From: an uncultured bacterium
Lineage (GTDB): Bacteria > Verrucomicrobiota > Lentisphaeria > Victivallales > UBA1829
NCBI GenBank assembly: GCA_902778895.1
Contig: CACYZF010000003.1
Location: forward strand, 67,798-131,797
Direction: 5' to 3'
Length of the DNA: 64,000 bases
Below the pieces are notes generated by a model that did not search any database, was not told the origin of the DNA, and was given only the letters and a program-made list of their open reading frames with translations. Shown piece after piece: positions 56,342-64,000 of this stretch. Both the position numbers and the translations under genes were made by a program. Each line of letters starts with the position of its first letter. The stretch's first letter is position 1.

Positions 56342-58687
56342 TTACTTCTGGATGAGGCCGAGCCATTCCTGAATGGCGGGGGCGACCTTGATGAAGAGCG
56401 GGGTGAAGACGACCGCGACCATGCTCATGAGCTTCACGAGGATGTTCAGGGCCGGACCGCTGGTGTCCTTGCAGGGATCGCCGACGGTATCGCCGATGAC
56501 GGCCGCGCCGTGAACGGGGTTCTTGGTACCGTCCGGGAGCTTCTTGCCGCCGAAATTGCCTTTTTCGATGTGCTTCTTGGCGTTGTCCCACGCGCCGCCG
56601 GCGTTATTCAGCATGCAGGCAAGGGAGAATCCGCAGGTGAGGCCGCCGATGAGCAGGCCCATGATGCCGGCCACGCCGAGGATCAGGCCGGTGGCGACCG
56701 GGATGATGATGGCGAGGAGCGCGGGGAGCATCATCTCGTGCTGCGCGCCCTTGGTGGAGATCGCCACGCAGCGGGCATAATCGGGCTTGCCGGTGCCGTC
56801 CATGATGCCGGGGATCGTGCGGAACTGGCGGCGGACCTCCTCGACCATGCGTCCGGCGGCGCGGCCAACGGCCTTCATGGTGAGCGCGCAGAAGACGAAC
56901 GCCATCATGGCGCCGAGGAAGCATCCGCAGAGGAACATCGGGTTCATGACGTTGATCTTGAAGAAGTCGACGAGAACGGCGAAGTGGTCGGAATCCAGCA
57001 GGAGTTTCGCCTTGACCTCCATCGGAAACGCGTTGAACTTGCCGCCCCAGATCTCGATCTCCTGGATCTCGGCGGCGAGCAGCGCCATAGCGGTGAGGGC
57101 GGCGGATCCGATGGCGAATCCCTTGCCCGTGGCGGCCGTGGTGTTGCCGAGCATGTCGAGGGCGTCGGTGCGTTCGCGGACGTGCGGCGGGAGCGCGGAC
57201 ATCTCGGCGTTGCCGCCGGCGTTGTCGGCGATGGGCCCGTAGGCGTCCGTGGCGAGCGTGATGCCGAGCGTGGCGAGCATGCCGACGGCGGCGAATCCGA
57301 TGCCGTAGAGACCGAAGATCGTGCCCTGCGTGAAGCCGCCGGCGAAGGCGAACGAACTGATGATCGCGGCGACGGTCGCGACGACCGGGATCGCGGCGGA
57401 GAGCATACCGAGGGAAAGACCGTAGATGATGGTCGGGGCGGGGCCCATCTGCGCCTGCGCGGCGAGTTCCTTGGTCGGGCCGTATTCGTCGGACGTGTAA
57501 TACTCGGTGCTGTAGCCGATCACCACGCCAGCGATCAGGCCGGAGACGATCGCACCGAACACGCCCCATGTGAGGAGGCCGCATCCGGCTAGGACGGCGC
57601 ACGCGACGACGATCAGGACCGAGCTGCCCCAGGTGCCGAGGCGCAGCGCTCGGAGCAGCGTGCCCATGCTCGCACCTTCCTTACAGCGCACCGCGAAGAT
57701 GCCGATCAGAGACAGCACCACGCCAATGCCCGCGACGATCATCGGGGCGTTCACGTAGGCGACCGTGGTCTTCATCGCGGCGGGGATGGCCGCGCCGAGG
57801 TCGGCGGTGGAGAGAATGGAGCCGCAGGTGGTCTTCATCGCGGCGGGGATGGCCGCGCCGAGGGCGGCGGTGGAGAGAATGGAGCCGCAGTAGGATTCGT
57901 AAAGGTCCGCGCCCATGCCCGCGACATCGCCGACGTTGTCGCCGACGTTGTCCGCGATGGTGGCCGGGTTGCGCGGATCGTCCTCGGGAATGCCCGCCTC
58001 GACCTTGCCGACGAGGTCCGCGCCGACGTCAGCCGCCTTCGTGTAGATGCCGCCGCCGACGCGGGCGAAGAGTGCCTGCGTGGAAGCGCCCATGCCGAAG
58101 GTCAGCATGGTGGTCGTGATCTCGACGAACTTGTGCGCGGCGTCGAATCCGGGCGCAACGAGCGGAAGTCCGAAGAGGGACAGTCCCTGCGCCATGTGCT
58201 CGGGCGTGTAGACCAGGCGGTCAAGAATGAAATACCACGCGGTGATGTCAAAGAGGCCGAACCCGACCACGGCGAGTCCCATGACGGCGCCGGACCGGAA
58301 CGCCACCTGGAGGCCGCGGTTCAGGCTCTCGCTCGCGCCCTGCGCCGTACGACTGGACGCGCAGGTGGCAGTCTTCATGCCCACGAAGCCGCAGAGGCCG
58401 GAGAAGAAGCCGCCTGTCAGGAATGCGACCGGGACAAAGGGGTTCTGGAGCTTCAGGACGGCCAGGATCGCAAAGATCACGAAGAGGACGGCGAAGACAA
58501 TACCGACGCGCGAATACTGCTGTTTCAGGTACGCCATCGCGCCGTCGCGCACATATCCGGCGATCTCCTCCATGCGTTCGTTGCCCGTGCCGGCGCGCTT
58601 CATCAGGATGTAGCACAGCGCGGCGGAGAGAAGGGCGATGACAGAGCAGACGGGAGCAATCCACCAGATGGACGTAGATCCGAACAT
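56342..58687 (-). CDS. hppA: Membrane proton/sodium-pumping pyrophosphatase
   Basis: This 781-residue membrane pyrophosphatase couples PPi hydrolysis to ion pumping across the inner membrane. It has about 16 helices, the substrate loops [35 protein letters not shown] and [18 protein letters not shown], and [16 protein letters not shown], whose Ala marks the K+-dependent class. The signature [18 protein letters not shown] is near the end. A 21-residue unit is tandemly duplicated at residues 267-287 and 288-308 (see the repeat at 57765). H+ or Na+ cannot be told from sequence alone. GGAGG precedes the ATG. Confidence 0.95.
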   Translation of the reverse strand: MFGSTSIWWIAPVCSVIALLSAALCYILMKRAGTGNERMEEIAGYVRDGAMAYLKQQYSRVGIVFAVLFVIFAILAVLKLQNPFVPVAFLTGGFFSGLCGFVGMKTATCASSRTAQGASESLNRGLQVAFRSGAVMGLAVVGFGLFDITAWYFILDRLVYTPEHMAQGLSLFGLPLVAPGFDAAHKFVEITTTMLTFGMGASTQALFARVGGGIYTKAADVGADLVGKVEAGIPEDDPRNPATIADNVGDNVGDVAGMGADLYESYCGSILSTAALGAAIPAAMKTTCGSILSTADLGAAIPAAMKTTVAYVNAPMIVAGIGVVLSLIGIFAVRCKEGASMGTLLRALRLGTWGSSVLIVVACAVLAGCGLLTWGVFGAIVSGLIAGVVIGYSTEYYTSDEYGPTKELAAQAQMGPAPTIIYGLSLGMLSAAIPVVATVAAIISSFAFAGGFTQGTIFGLYGIGFAAVGMLATLGITLATDAYGPIADNAGGNAEMSALPPHVRERTDALDMLGNTTAATGKGFAIGSAALTAMALLAAEIQEIEIWGGKFNAFPMEVKAKLLLDSDHFAVLVDFFKINVMNPMFLCGCFLGAMMAFVFCALTMKAVGRAAGRMVEEVRRQFRTIPGIMDGTGKPDYARCVAISTKGAQHEMMLPALLAIIIPVATGLILGVAGIMGLLIGGLTCGFSLACMLNNAGGAWDNAKKHIEKGNFGGKKLPDGTKNPVHGAAVIGDTVGDPCKDTSGPALNILVKLMSMVAVVFTPLFIKVAPAIQEWLGLIQK
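57765..57890. repeat. 63-bp tandem duplication inside hppA
   Basis: Copies at 57765-57827 and 57828-57890 differ at one base (T/G, an Asp/Ala change). The duplication is in frame and adds 21 residues next to a membrane helix. Confidence 0.95.
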
Positions 58688-58751
58688 AAAAACCTCCGGA
58701 TGTTAAAAGAAAACAAAAAGGTTTGATAAAGGACAAAAAAAAGGCCTATTT

Positions 58752-58780
58752 AAAATACACCGTATGAGGGCTTTTTTCAA
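58752..58780 (-). promoter_or_regulatory. hppA promoter
   Basis: Minus strand: TTGAAA (58775-58780), 17 bases, TATTTT (58752-58757). Confidence 0.6.
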
Positions 58781-58953
58781 GAGGAAACATGCGTTTTTCC
58801 AGTCCATGGAATCCGAAAAGGCGGTTGGAAACGGAACGGCGGTCCGGAAAGGAGAAAGGGCGCGTTTTCTTTGCACTCCGCGAGGTCCAGGATTCGCACA
58901 GACGGGAGACGGGACACGTCCGTCTTTTTTTCCGGGTTTTCCGGCTTGCCGTC
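58781..58953. other. Intergenic stretch between hppA and antiporter promoters
   Basis: No credible gene, repeat or terminator was seen; short open frames here lack Shine-Dalgarno sites. Confidence 0.5.
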
Positions 58954-58982
58954 TTGAAAAATACCCCGGTTGATGATATAGT
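58954..58982 (+). promoter_or_regulatory. Promoter for the CPA2 antiporter
   Basis: TTGAAA (58954-58959), 17 bases, TATAGT (58977-58982). Transcription would begin near 58989, which argues against the in-frame ATG at 58988 as start. Confidence 0.7.
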
Positions 58983-59047
58983 ACGGGATGGCGCGGGAAA
59001 CGAACCACCCCTTCCGCCGCCCGAACCAACCGAAACGCCTGAAAACC

Positions 59048-60421
59048 ATGAACGACTCCTCCTTCCTGATCCTCTTCATCGCGCTGACAGCACTCATGGC
59101 GATATTCCCGTTTCTGCTCCGCAAATACCATATCCCGAACGTGATCGCGCTGCTGGTGGTCGGCATGCTCATCGGATCGAACGGCCTGCTCGGATTCGAC
59201 CTGGTGGCGGTGCTGTCGAGATGGCTGAGCTTCCTCGGTACGCCGGGCGAAGAGGTACAGACGGCGGCGAACACGGCGCAGCAGTTCAAAACGTTCGTGG
59301 ATTCGCTCGGCTCGCTCGGACTGATGTTCCTGATGGCGCTCGCCGGAATGGAGGCGGATTTCCGTCTGATCCGGTCCGCCCGGAAAGCCGTGGTCATGCT
59401 GAGCGTCCTGACGTTCTTCATCCCCGCCATAACGGGCTACATGATCTACTGGCATTTCTGCCCGGACGAACTCTCCGGCAAGGTGCTGTACGCCTCGCTT
59501 TTCGCTTCGCACTCGGTCGGCATCGTGTTCCCGGTCATACGCGAACTGAAGCTGTCGCACACGCGGTTCGGCGCGGCGGTCCTGATCTCAACGGTCATCA
59601 CGGACATCGCCTCGATCATCCTGCTGGCGGTCAGCGTGCAGCTCTTCCGGCAGTCGCAGAACATCTCGCACATGGTCGGACGCGGCACGCTGTCGATCTT
59701 CGACCACATGGACACACATCTGCTGGGAAACAGCTTCCTGCCGGTCTTCCTGCTGATCGTACTGGTGTACCTGGGGACAATGATCTTCATCACGAACAGT
59801 TTCGGACGCTGGGTGCTGTCGCACTTCAAGCTCAGCGACGACATCGTGATCACGCTCCTGCTCCTCATGATCCTGGTCACGGTCATCGTCGGCGAGCTCT
59901 TCGGCATCAACCTGGTGGTCGGCGCGTTCATCGCGGGTCTGGGGCTGGCGCGCGTGGTGCGCGAACGCGACCAGCTGCTGTTCAAGCGGTTCGAGAGCAT
60001 CGGCTACGGGTTCCTGATCCCGTTCCTGTTCATCTCCATCGGCATGAAGACCGACTTCAGCGCATTTTTCCAGATGGGCAACATCGTGATCGTGCTGCTG
60101 ACCGTGGTCGGACTCGTCGGCAGCAAGGTCGGCAGCGGATTCGCCGCCATGAAGCTCTCCGGCTACAGCCACAAGGCCAGCCTCGCCGCCGGGCTCATGA
60201 CCGTGCCCCAGCTCTCCGCCACGCTCGCCGCGGCCGCCATCGGCAAGGACACGGGCATCCTCGACGACCGGTTCTTCAACGCCATCATCATCCTCTCCAT
60301 CATCACCACGCTCCCGATCCCGTCGCTGGTGCGCGCCGTGCTGAACTACAAACGGAACGAGTTCGTCGAGCTGAGCGACTTCCAGGTGCCGAACGTCGTG
60401 AAGGACGACGAGCTGCTGTAA
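59048..60421 (+). CDS. CPA2-family cation:proton antiporter
   Basis: This 457-residue membrane protein of about 12-13 helices has the Na_H_exchanger fold: FPFLLRKYHIPNVIALLVVGMLIG, LGSLGLMFLMALAGMEAD (core helix), VGAFIAGLGLARVV and IPFLFISIGMKTDFSAFFQ. It lacks the TrkA-type cytoplasmic domain of Kef channels. It probably exchanges Na+ or K+ for H+. Start ATG 59048 was chosen from the promoter position, and no clear Shine-Dalgarno precedes it. It may work with the pyrophosphatase that diverges from it. Confidence 0.88.
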   Translation: MNDSSFLILFIALTALMAIFPFLLRKYHIPNVIALLVVGMLIGSNGLLGFDLVAVLSRWLSFLGTPGEEVQTAANTAQQFKTFVDSLGSLGLMFLMALAGMEADFRLIRSARKAVVMLSVLTFFIPAITGYMIYWHFCPDELSGKVLYASLFASHSVGIVFPVIRELKLSHTRFGAAVLISTVITDIASIILLAVSVQLFRQSQNISHMVGRGTLSIFDHMDTHLLGNSFLPVFLLIVLVYLGTMIFITNSFGRWVLSHFKLSDDIVITLLLLMILVTVIVGELFGINLVVGAFIAGLGLARVVRERDQLLFKRFESIGYGFLIPFLFISIGMKTDFSAFFQMGNIVIVLLTVVGLVGSKVGSGFAAMKLSGYSHKASLAAGLMTVPQLSATLAAAAIGKDTGILDDRFFNAIIILSIITTLPIPSLVRAVLNYKRNEFVELSDFQVPNVVKDDELL

Positions 60422-60523
60422 CGCCGCCGGCCGTCTTCCGAAAACGTCGTACTCCCGCCGTTCCTTCCCCCGTCAAAACCGCCGGAACGCCAAAGAAAAG
60501 TATTATTTTGTGTCAAAGACGGT

Positions 60524-60552
60524 TTGACATCCGGGGAAAGACGTGCTATTAT
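60524..60552 (+). promoter_or_regulatory. Strong promoter for the EF-G-like gene
   Basis: TTGACA (60524-60529), 17 bases, TATTAT (60547-60552): the best match to consensus in the window. Confidence 0.85.
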
Positions 60553-60558
60553 TAGAGG

Positions 60559-60689
60559 ATGAAAAAATACAGCCGCATCTGAAAGGGGTGTCGCACGGAC
60601 ATTCTGTCCCTGCGGAACCCCGCGCGTTTCAAGCTTGCGGCCGTTGCTTTCGGAAACAATTCAAACTCACATAAGGAGCACAAAAACAA
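60559..60689 (+). promoter_or_regulatory. Structured 5' leader of the EF-G-like gene
   Basis: About 130 bases. They begin at or next to an ATG opening a seven-codon frame (MKKYSRI, stop at 60580), then a long imperfect hairpin around GGACA-TTC-TGTCC closed by GGGGT / ACCCC (about 60585-60621). AAGGAG precedes the gene start. Confidence 0.5.
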
Positions 60690-62720
60690 ATGAAGATCAC
60701 CAATCCCGCGCAGATCCGCAACTTCGTTGTCGCCGGTCATAACGGCTGCGGCAAAACCACGCTTTGCGACCTCATGCTGTTCAAGGCCGGCGCCGTCGAC
60801 CGCCTCGGCTCCGTCGATGCCAAGACCAGCGTTTCCGACTTCACCCCCGACGAGCAGGACAAGCGTTCCAGCATCTACGCCTCGTTCATGCACTGCGACT
60901 GGAAGGACCACAAGCTCTTCCTGACCGACACTCCCGGCTACGGCGAGTTCGTCGGCGAAGTCATTTCCTCGTTCCGTTCCTGCGGCTTCGCCGTGATCGT
61001 CCTCGACGGCGTCGACGGCATCCAGATCGGCTCCACCCGCGCCTGGGCTTTCTCCCGCGACTTCCTGCTCCCGCGCATGATCTTCGTGAACCGCCTCGAC
61101 CGCGAGCGCGCCAGCTTCGACACCATCCTGGAGCACCTCCAGGAAGCCTACGGCAAGACCGTCTGCGTCCCGATGACCCTCCCCGTCGGCAAGGAAGCCG
61201 GCCTCTCCAAGGTCATCAGCGTGCTCGACACGCCGGACAGCGAGATCCCGGCCGACCTGAAGGACGCCGTGGAAGAATACCGCACCATGCTGAAGGACGC
61301 CGCCGCGGAATCCGATGAAGCGCTCATGGAACGCTACCTCGAAGGCGAAGAGCTCACCGGCGAAGAGATCGCGAAGGGCCTCCACAAGGCCATCTTCTCC
61401 GGCAGCCTCGTCCCCGTGTTCGCCGGCTCCACCGCCAAGGACATCGGCGTCTCCGAACTCATGGACGGCGTCGTCTCCCTCATGCCGAACCCGCTCGAAC
61501 GCGTCCGCAAGGCCGAAGACGGCACCGAGATCGTCCCGTCCGAAGACGGCCCCGCGGCCGCCTACGTTTTCAAGAGCGCCCTCGACCCCTTCATCGGCCA
61601 GATGGCGTATCTCCGCGTCCTCACCGGCAAGATCGCGTGCAACACCGACATGCTGAACCTCAGCAAGGGCACCAAGGAACGCGTCGGCCAGCTCGTCCTG
61701 CTCCAGGGCAAGAACCAGATCCCGGTCGAGGAAGTCTGCCCCGGCTGCATCGTCGGCGTCGCCAAGCTCAAAGGCACCACCACCGGCGACACCCTCGGCG
61801 CCACCAAGGACAACCACGCCATGCCGCGCCAGGTCTATCCGAAGCCCGTCATCTCCTTCGCCCTGTACGCCACCAAGAGCGGCGACGAAGACAAGATCAT
61901 CCAGGGCCTCCAGCGCCTCTCCGAGTGCGACCCGACCCTCTACATCGAGCGCAACGACGAGACCCACGAATCCCTCCTCAAAGGCATGGGCGAACAGCAC
62001 ATCAACATCGCCATCAAGAACCTCAAGGCCACTGCGAAGGTCGACGTCCGCCTTGAGCTCCCGAAGATCGCCTACCGCGAGACCATCCAGGGCCGCGGCG
62101 AAGCCGCATACCGCCACAAAAAGCAGTCCGGCGGCCACGGCCAGTTCGCCGAAGTGCACCTCCGCATGGAACCCTTCGATGGCGGCTATGAATTCGTCAA
62201 CGCCATCGTCGGCGGCGCCATCCCGAAGAACTTCATCCCCGCGGTCGAAAAGGGCATCCACGAGGCCATGGAACGCGGCCCGCTCGCTGGTTGCGTGGTC
62301 GAAAACATGCGCGTGACCGTGTTCGACGGCAAGTACCACGAAGTCGACTCCTCCGAAATGGCGTTCAAGATCGCCACCCGCCGCGCCTTCAAGGACGCCA
62401 TGGCGAAGTCCCGTCCGGCCCTGCTCGAGCCCATCATGGACATCAAGGTCATGATACCCGACGCCTTCACCGGCGACGTCAACGGCGCGCTCAACCACAA
62501 GCGCGGCCGCATCCTCGGCATGAGCATGAAGGACGGTCTCCAGGTCCTCGAAGCCGAAGTCCCCGAAGCCGAAATCCAGAAGTTCGCCACCGAGCTCCGT
62601 TCCATGACCCAGGGACAGGGCTCCTACGAAGTCGATTTCGCGCGCTACGAGACCGTTCCGCCGAACGTCATGAACGACATCATCAGCAAGTTCCACGACG
62701 ATTCCGAAGAGGACGAATAA
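60690..62720 (+). CDS. EF-G-like translational GTPase (EF-G paralogue)
   Basis: This 676-residue protein has all five EF-G domains: G domain with GHNGCGKT (16-23) and DTPG (80-83), domain II, and domains III-V (GMGEQHINIAIKNL, YRHKKQSGGHGQFAEV, DGKYHEVDSSEMAFKIATRRAF). Two changes set it apart from canonical EF-G: the G2 Thr is Ser (RSSI, residue 61), and the G4 motif NKxD reads NRLD (134-137). It therefore fits the EF-G-like / EF-G2 branch. Codons are strongly C-ending and the promoter is strong, implying high expression. A terminator follows. Whether it translocates, recycles or hibernates ribosomes is unknown. Confidence 0.88.
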   Translation: MKITNPAQIRNFVVAGHNGCGKTTLCDLMLFKAGAVDRLGSVDAKTSVSDFTPDEQDKRSSIYASFMHCDWKDHKLFLTDTPGYGEFVGEVISSFRSCGFAVIVLDGVDGIQIGSTRAWAFSRDFLLPRMIFVNRLDRERASFDTILEHLQEAYGKTVCVPMTLPVGKEAGLSKVISVLDTPDSEIPADLKDAVEEYRTMLKDAAAESDEALMERYLEGEELTGEEIAKGLHKAIFSGSLVPVFAGSTAKDIGVSELMDGVVSLMPNPLERVRKAEDGTEIVPSEDGPAAAYVFKSALDPFIGQMAYLRVLTGKIACNTDMLNLSKGTKERVGQLVLLQGKNQIPVEEVCPGCIVGVAKLKGTTTGDTLGATKDNHAMPRQVYPKPVISFALYATKSGDEDKIIQGLQRLSECDPTLYIERNDETHESLLKGMGEQHINIAIKNLKATAKVDVRLELPKIAYRETIQGRGEAAYRHKKQSGGHGQFAEVHLRMEPFDGGYEFVNAIVGGAIPKNFIPAVEKGIHEAMERGPLAGCVVENMRVTVFDGKYHEVDSSEMAFKIATRRAFKDAMAKSRPALLEPIMDIKVMIPDAFTGDVNGALNHKRGRILGMSMKDGLQVLEAEVPEAEIQKFATELRSMTQGQGSYEVDFARYETVPPNVMNDIISKFHDDSEEDE

Positions 62721-62745
62721 GCCTCGCAGTTTCAATTGAACTTCA

Positions 62746-62779
62746 GCGCGTCCGGAGTTTCCCTCCGGGCGCGTTTTTT
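62746..62779 (+). terminator. Intrinsic terminator after the EF-G-like gene
   Basis: The 10-bp stem CGCGTCCGGA / TCCGGGCGCG (62747-62773) is followed by TTTTTT (62774-62779). Confidence 0.92.
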
Positions 62780-63025
62780 GTCGCTGCGGTTTTCATGTCG
62801 GCGACAAGCCGGAACACGATCTGTTTCCGGACAGACCACGCAAAACTCGCTTTAATTCCTTCCAAAGAAGTTGAGGTTATTCCAGTGGACTCTTTAAGAT
62901 GTGTCAGACTTTCGTCCGGCAAACAACAGGGAAATGACCTTATCTTTCCTCCTTTTTTATTATATGTTTTATGCGACAAATGTTATATTATTTTTATTTT
63001 TTTCAAAAAAAACATCAAATCTCTC
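62780..63025. other. Intergenic region upstream of the GntR-type gene
   Basis: No gene supported. The sequence becomes very AT-rich toward the promoter. A CGGAAACA/TGTTTCCG-like pair near 62811-62830 is the only structure noticed. Confidence 0.4.
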
Positions 63026-63053
63026 TTGAATTTGAATCAATAAGGAGTATAGT
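63026..63053 (+). promoter_or_regulatory. Promoter for the GntR-type regulator
   Basis: TTGAAT (63026-63031), 16 bases, TATAGT (63048-63053), about 90 bases before the ATG. Confidence 0.6.
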
Positions 63054-63143
63054 ATACCGTATTGATAGTTTATTGGTCCCGTCGTCATTCCCCGAATACG
63101 ACGAGACTTTTTTGTACACTCAAACAAGACAAGGGTAGCAGCT

Positions 63144-64000
63144 ATGCCATGCCGTTATGCCAATGCCAAGTACATGACAATCGCGGATCTTATCACGAAA
63201 AGACTCCGCGCAGGGGAGTTTTCCGTTGATGGACGCTTCTACAGCCGGGATGAACTGGCACAGGCATATCACATTTCCCCGGGGACAGCCCGGTCCGTGT
63301 TTCGCGTACTGGAAGACCGCGGCATCATAGCGTGCCGGAAAGGCAAACGGCCGCTCCCGACGGACGTCATGCAGGACGAGTTCTCTTCCCCCGTCTGCAA
63401 CCCCGTCTTCTTCCGGAATTCCTTGACGGCGGAAACGCCGGAATACGACTACCTGGCGTTCTGCGTGCGGAACATCCTGATGCCCAGGAAGATCAGTCTG
63501 CGCGAACACAACACCGATTTGCCGGGGTTCGAAGATATCGCGGATTACTCCGCGAAAGATGTCGCGGTCATGTTTTGCTCGCCGTGCGTTGAAAACGCAT
63601 TGCAGAACCAGTTTCCGGCCCGCCGCCCGCCGGGCGCACAAATCGATATCCTTTTCGACCAGCCCAAAAACAACGCCGTTTCCTTGTTCACGCGGAAAGC
63701 CGGACTGGATTGTACCCTGCATCTGATCCGGCACAACATCACATCCGTCTTCCACATTACATCCAGGCATTCGGTATTTCCGTGGTTCATGCACGGCTGC
63801 ATGCCGAGCAAGCTTCAGGAATACATCCCGGAATGCAAGGTCTCCTCCATCGTGTTCGACGATGATCCCGAGATGTTTCCCGGTTTCTTAATGGATTCCG
63901 TCCCGATCCTGGCAGCGCCGAACCATGCGCCGGTCGCGATCCTGATCGACGATCCGTTCCTGTCCGATTTCCTGTCCGCCGAAATCCGGGTCGGCACATA
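63144..64000 (+). CDS. GntR-family transcriptional regulator, cut by the window end
   Basis: From ATG 63144 an open frame of 285 codons reaches the window edge. Residues 10-75 form a GntR winged helix: ADLITKRLRAGEFSV, FYSRDELAQAYHISPGTARSVFRVLEDRGIIACRKGKR. The rest shows no classical FadR/UTRA domain. Repeated short beta/alpha stretches (VAVMFCSPCVENAL, AVSLFTRKAG, ITSVFHITSRHSVF, VSSIVFDDDPEMFPGFLM, APVAILIDDPF) suggest a periplasmic-binding-protein-like sensor. AGGG precedes the ATG. Target genes are unknown, and it may act beyond the window. Confidence 0.75.
   Translation, partial: MPCRYANAKYMTIADLITKRLRAGEFSVDGRFYSRDELAQAYHISPGTARSVFRVLEDRGIIACRKGKRPLPTDVMQDEFSSPVCNPVFFRNSLTAETPEYDYLAFCVRNILMPRKISLREHNTDLPGFEDIADYSAKDVAVMFCSPCVENALQNQFPARRPPGAQIDILFDQPKNNAVSLFTRKAGLDCTLHLIRHNITSVFHITSRHSVFPWFMHGCMPSKLQEYIPECKVSSIVFDDDPEMFPGFLMDSVPILAAPNHAPVAILIDDPFLSDFLSAEIRVGT

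Noticed and set aside
58988..59047. Upstream ATG for the antiporter, 20 codons longer
   Set aside because: The predicted transcription start is at about 58989, and the added residues are polar and basic without family support.

Overview
The window is gene-dense, GC-rich bacterial chromosome. It carries the envelope machinery of a diderm: an O-antigen ligase, a heptose adenylyltransferase (RfaE2), a WaaG-like LPS-core glycosyltransferase, a LolA-like protein, a periplasmic parvulin and several lipoproteins. A short exported protein of the exosortase-associated TIGR04073 type, together with this gene mix, points to the PVC superphylum, most likely Lentisphaerota (Victivallis-like). That placement is an inference; no rRNA gene is present to test it. 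No tRNA, rRNA, CRISPR array, prophage or transposase gene was seen.

Layout. 1-7.6 kb: a cut-off waaL-like gene diverges from a rightward cluster of lon (with a long extra C-terminal tail), lolA-like, tadE-like, rfaE2 and hpt. 7.6-11.8 kb: an AT-rich, leftward restriction-modification pair (a nuclease-methylase fusion plus a specificity subunit), bracketed by inverted copies of a palindromic repeat. 11.8-18.9 kb: leftward hexuronate genes (an SDR and uxuA), a HEAT-repeat gene, dnaK, groES and groEL. 19.2-25.7 kb: the classical leftward operon thrS-infC-rpmI-rplT-pheS-pheT, with an apparent AUC start for infC and a terminator hairpin in front of pheS. 25.9-32.4 kb: leftward efp-epmA-waaG-hrpA. 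32.5-41.4 kb: leftward fhs; then ppiC-like and hemW; then an ankyrin-type exported protein, ribF, a membrane-anchored MerR-like protein and a glycerol-1-phosphate dehydrogenase. 41.6-42.3 kb: pyrH with a strong promoter. 42.6-46.5 kb: leftward queF, argJ, argB and a serine-hydrolase lipoprotein. 46.7-56.2 kb, rightward: the TIGR04073-like protein, priA, a poly-serine thioredoxin-fold protein, a histidine phosphatase, a double-domain solute-binding lipoprotein and larB-larC-larE. 56.3-58.7 kb: leftward membrane pyrophosphatase with a 63-bp internal tandem duplication. 59-64 kb, rightward: a CPA2 antiporter, an EF-G-like GTPase and a GntR-type regulator cut by the window end.

How the genes work together. 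Translation and proteostasis dominate: IF3, L35, L20, Phe and Thr tRNA synthetases, EF-P with its modifying enzyme, EF-G-like protein, DnaK, GroESL and Lon. Envelope assembly and small-molecule synthesis (Arg, queuosine, FAD, one-carbon units, UMP, nickel-pincer cofactor) account for most of the rest. Housekeeping-type promoters are easy to see; many have a TATATT -10 box. A family of multi-hairpin intergenic repeats recurs at least five times, and together with the repeat-bracketed RM island it is the most distinctive structure that the genes do not explain.
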